Shown: piece after piece, positions 61,347-64,000 of the stretch
Numbering within the stretch: position 1 is the stretch's first letter
How the letters are laid out: the number at the start of each line of letters is the position of its first letter
From: JAJFUE01 sp041687335
GTDB lineage: Bacteria > Sumerlaeota > Sumerlaeia > MVZB01
Direction: 5' to 3'
Assembly (NCBI GenBank): GCA_041687335.1
Contig: JAWLCE010000010.1
Coordinates: 1-64,000 of the forward strand
DNA length: 64,000 nt
Program-made: the position numbers and the translations under genes
The notes under the pieces: generated by a model
The model's database searches: none
Told to the model about the DNA's origin: nothing
Seen by the model: the letters and a program-made list of their open reading frames with translations, nothing else

Positions 61347-62177
61347 ATGAGCAGGCAGCGGATCAGCAGGATGGCAGTTCTAGGGATTGGATGGCTGGCG
61401 ACCGCGCTGGCGGCGCTCGCAGCCCCGACCCCGGCCGAGCCCGCGTCCTCGGCGACCCCGGTCGCCACCCACGCGCGCGAAGTCTGGACAGAGCTGGTGG
61501 GCACCCGGTTTGCAAGCGACCCGGCATTTGTTTATGTTGAAAATGACCCGGCGCTCCCCAACGTGCTGATCTATGGGGATTCGATCTCGATCGGCTACAC
61601 GCCACGCGTGCGGAAGCAATTGGCGGGCAAGGCCAATGTCTATCGAATTTATACTAATGGCAGCGATTCGGGGGCGGTCATCCCGCGGCTGCAGTTGATG
61701 CACGACAAGATGCGCGACCCAAAGCTGACCGGGCACTGGACCTTTGAGTGGGACGTGATTCTTTTCAACGTCGGGCTGCACGACCTGAAATACATGAACG
61801 GCAGAAAGCTGGACAAGGTTCAGGGGCAACAGGTGCGCTCGGTGGCGGATTACGCCGAGAATATCCGCAAGATCGTCGCATATTTGAAGGATTTGGCTCC
61901 AGGTGCGAAGCTGATCTTCATCACGACAACGCCGGTGCCCGAAGGCGAATCGGGTCGCGTCGCCTCCGATGAACTGCGCTATAACGCTGCCGCGCTCCAG
62001 GCCCTGAAGGATTTCCCCGAGGTGGGCGTGTTGGACCTCCACGCCTTCACCCTGCCGCGCCAGCCCGAGTGGTGGACCAAGCCGGGCAATGTCCACTTTA
62101 ACGACGAGGGACAGAAGGCTCAGGGGGATGCCGTGGCGCAGGCGATCGCGCGGGCTCTGGAGGCGAAGAAGCCGTAA
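61347..62177 (+). CDS. secreted SGNH/GDSL-family hydrolase
   Basis: 276 residues with a signal peptide (ISRMAVLGIGWLATALAALAAPTPA). The SGNH blocks are visible: GDSISIGYTPRV (nucleophilic Ser), NGSDSGAV, NVGLHDLKYMNG (Asn block) and NVHFNDEGQKAQGDAV, which holds the catalytic histidine with Asn-Val in place of the usual Asp-x-x-His, so the Asp is not at its standard place. It is probably an esterase removing acyl groups from a glycan outside the cytoplasm. GGAGG lies seven bases upstream of the ATG. It ends in a short GC-rich hairpin shared with the convergent PilX-like gene. Confidence 0.85.
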   Translation: MSRQRISRMAVLGIGWLATALAALAAPTPAEPASSATPVATHAREVWTELVGTRFASDPAFVYVENDPALPNVLIYGDSISIGYTPRVRKQLAGKANVYRIYTNGSDSGAVIPRLQLMHDKMRDPKLTGHWTFEWDVILFNVGLHDLKYMNGRKLDKVQGQQVRSVADYAENIRKIVAYLKDLAPGAKLIFITTTPVPEGESGRVASDELRYNAAALQALKDFPEVGVLDLHAFTLPRQPEWWTKPGNVHFNDEGQKAQGDAVAQAIARALEAKKP

Positions 62178-62193
62178 TTCCCCGGGCGGGGCG

Positions 62194-63924
62194 CTATGAC
62201 CCCAGCGCGAGCTGCTCCCAGCCGGTCTTGCGCAGCTCGATCACGCGCGGCGCCCCCGGCGGACCATTCAGCCCGCCCAATGCGGGATCCCACGACCAGT
62301 TACGCGTGGGGGCGGTGTAAAGCGGCGATCCATAGCGCCACCGCCCCCGCGCCTGTTGGCTTTCCCACATGTTGATGATCGAGCCGCGGAAGTTAAAGTC
62401 CACCCCCTGCCATTGCTCCAGCAGGCGAAAGTAGTTTTCGACCCCACCGCTATAGGACCCATCCGCCGTCGGCACGGTCCCCTGCATGCAGACGGCATGC
62501 ACGGTGGTGGTGCCGGCAATGCGCTGGGCATATTGGCTCGAACGGGCATCCTGCCATGCATTGGAGAGGATCGTCATGGCATCGGCTGCAATCAGCGCCA
62601 GCGTGGGCTGGATGGTATTATAGTCCCCCTGCACATAAACAGGGTTGGGGCAGGCCACGGTAAAGCCGCCGCCGATGGAGTCGGGCAACTGGGCGCCGTT
62701 GACCAGCCGGACCGCCGGCAGCCGCTGATTCTGCTGGCGCTCGTTCGCCACGTAGACAATCCCATTGCCCGGCGAGAGCCCACTCTCGCGCAGCCGGTCC
62801 AGGTCGATGTCGATCGACCGGATGGTGGTATTCTCGCGCGCATCAAAGAATTCCGAGAAGCGCACAATCGAGAGCGTCTGGCCGGGACGGTCGGGGTCGG
62901 GGTAGGTGAGCGGAACGAGGCGACCGGCGGCATCGTATCCGACCGCCTGTCCATTGGGGCGCACCTCGATGCGCAAGCCGGCCTTGTTTTCAAATTTTTC
63001 CTGCTGCAGGGCGGGGCTGTCGTTCGCGGGATCGGAGCGCTCGATGATGGCGTGAGGATCGATCGTCGGCGGGATCGGCAGGGCCAGGGGCGTGACGCCA
63101 TGGGACTGGTCGCGCAACCCGCCGGCCCAGCGTTCCTGGGCCGCACCGGCCCAATCTTCATCTTCATTGGTCAACCAGCCATTGGCATCCGATCGGCGCA
63201 TGCTGATCAGGCTTTCGCCGGTGCTGAAGCGGATGTCGCCCCCGCTGCCCGACTGGCCGGATTGGACGTGGCGACCTTGCCGGATGCGTCCTCCCACCGT
63301 CACCGGAGCCATGAAATCCAAGCCATTGTCTGATTGCACATACATGTCGCCGTTGGCGTGGACGCGCCCCTGAATCCTCATGAACGGGCCCGGAGCGATT
63401 TCCATCACGGGATCATAAAATATGGCGAACAGATAAAGCGGGATATAGGTGATCTCGACATGCTGGCTGATGGAAGCGCCAGGATGGTCGATGCGGTCGG
63501 CGGCGCCCCCCACCTTAAGGGCCGTCACGTCCATCCGATAGTGCAGGCGGTGCAGCATGAGCCCCGACCATTGTCCCGACTCCACCGATTCCAGCCCGTC
63601 GGACAGCAACACCGTCTCGAAACGTGGGAACTGATAGCCCTCCAGCTGGGGAGGGGCCAGCGCGGCCATCTGCGCGGCCACGTCGTCGGCGCCATGGGTC
63701 AGCAGGAACTGCAACTGGGCATAGGCGGTTTGAAGGGCCGTTTCGGCCGCCAGAAACTCGTGCTTGTAGGTTTCATAACGCAGGCGGGTGTGCGTCTGCT
63801 GCTGAGCCATCCGCACGGCCGCCCCCGCCATGCCCAGCAGGATCACCCCCAGGATCAGCACCATGACCAAAGCCAGGCCGCGCCGGTGTTGCCATTTCGA
63901 GCTGATCGGGAAGGGGAGGCGCAT
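62194..63924 (-). CDS. PilX-like type IV pilus assembly protein
   Basis: 576 residues. A basic N terminus followed by GLALVMVLILGVILLGMAGAAVRMAQQQ is the PilX-N/prepilin-like helix, lacking a standard G-F cleavage site. The long remainder is beta-rich with segments such as MRIQGRVHANGDMYVQ, typical of large PilX-type proteins that hold a bactofilin-like or hemagglutinin-like strand repeat. It is much longer than E. coli-type PilX (~170-200). The ATG at 63924 follows AAGGAA; a TTG nine codons earlier is an alternative. It lies just downstream of another gene on the same strand, so it is probably in a pilus-biogenesis operon that continues beyond the window. Confidence 0.7.
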   Translation of the reverse strand: MRLPFPISSKWQHRRGLALVMVLILGVILLGMAGAAVRMAQQQTHTRLRYETYKHEFLAAETALQTAYAQLQFLLTHGADDVAAQMAALAPPQLEGYQFPRFETVLLSDGLESVESGQWSGLMLHRLHYRMDVTALKVGGAADRIDHPGASISQHVEITYIPLYLFAIFYDPVMEIAPGPFMRIQGRVHANGDMYVQSDNGLDFMAPVTVGGRIRQGRHVQSGQSGSGGDIRFSTGESLISMRRSDANGWLTNEDEDWAGAAQERWAGGLRDQSHGVTPLALPIPPTIDPHAIIERSDPANDSPALQQEKFENKAGLRIEVRPNGQAVGYDAAGRLVPLTYPDPDRPGQTLSIVRFSEFFDARENTTIRSIDIDLDRLRESGLSPGNGIVYVANERQQNQRLPAVRLVNGAQLPDSIGGGFTVACPNPVYVQGDYNTIQPTLALIAADAMTILSNAWQDARSSQYAQRIAGTTTVHAVCMQGTVPTADGSYSGGVENYFRLLEQWQGVDFNFRGSIINMWESQQARGRWRYGSPLYTAPTRNWSWDPALGGLNGPPGAPRVIELRKTGWEQLALGS

Positions 63925-63947
63925 GCGCGGGCATTCCTTTCGGGAGG

Positions 63948-64000
63948 TCAATTACGCGGGGCGATGTTCAGGCGCAGGTCCATGCCCTGGCGTCCGGGTC
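63948..64000 (-). CDS. 3' end of an unidentified gene
   Basis: Sixteen codons and a stop are visible on the minus strand, ending GMDLRLNIAPRN. The stop is 23 bases before the PilX-like start. Prepilin-like proteins often lie here in such operons, but the fragment is too short to assign. Confidence 0.35.
   Translation of the reverse strand, partial: PGRQGMDLRLNIAPRN

Overview
The window is GC-rich bacterial chromosome, densely packed on both strands, with no insertion sequence, phage gene or CRISPR array that I can see. It comes from a diderm (Gram-negative-type) bacterium. Evidence for this is a TolC-family outer-membrane lipoprotein, an ABC-2 (Wzm/Wzt) surface-glycan export pair, several signal-peptide and lipobox proteins, PBP4, MurQ and an MscK-type channel. 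The gene mix does not match a well-known model genus: RdgC split into two genes, DUF2851, GHL10, giant beta-helix proteins and a four-subunit 2-oxoacid:ferredoxin oxidoreductase. An uncultured lineage of the PVC/FCB neighbourhood (for example Sumerlaeota or Hydrogenedentota) would fit, but this placement is only an impression.

Layout. 1-10.6 kb: the 3' part of a Sua5/YrdC gene with a proline-rich extension, a secreted M64 peptidase, then minus-strand genes for a split RdgC pair, a lipid kinase, PBP4, and a tolC-like/trkH/trkA operon. 11-24.5 kb: a plus-strand surface-glycan locus with a lipoprotein, an asparagine-synthase-like enzyme, a deacetylase-like protein, a methyltransferase, Wzm, Wzt, a 1506-residue methyltransferase/coiled-coil/glycosyltransferase fusion, and a double GT4 protein. 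The genes from wzm onward overlap. 24.5-31.7 kb: a TPR protein, GHL10 plus DUF2851, aconitase, an amidohydrolase and tRNA-Arg(ACG). 31.9-42.5 kb: a beta-helix protein, UbiX, MurQ, a probable 6S RNA, LipB, a GT39-like membrane protein, RNase R and a beta-propeller. 42.5-56.4 kb: korDABC (minus), an MscK-like channel, polyphosphate kinase, PlsC and a 1337-residue double beta-helix protein. 56.5-64 kb: aroE, a DegT aminotransferase, tpiA and gapA (minus), rpsU with a structured leader, an SGNH hydrolase, and a PilX-like protein at the edge.

The most interesting system is the glycan locus. The fusion protein joins a putative chain-terminating methyltransferase to a very long coiled coil and a glycosyltransferase, next to an ABC exporter whose ATPase has the extra C-terminal domain typical of Wzt. 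This is the part list of the WbdD or WbbB molecular-ruler systems that set O-antigen length, but here apparently in one polypeptide. Its coiled coil carries nine 63-bp tandem repeats, each exactly three heptads, so repeat gain or loss would change ruler length without breaking frame or heptad phase.

Other points worth a look are the split RdgC, a ~190-nt 6S-like RNA with its own promoter and terminator, a perfect hairpin at the predicted 5' end of the rpsU transcript, and beta-helix proteins that share an entry module.
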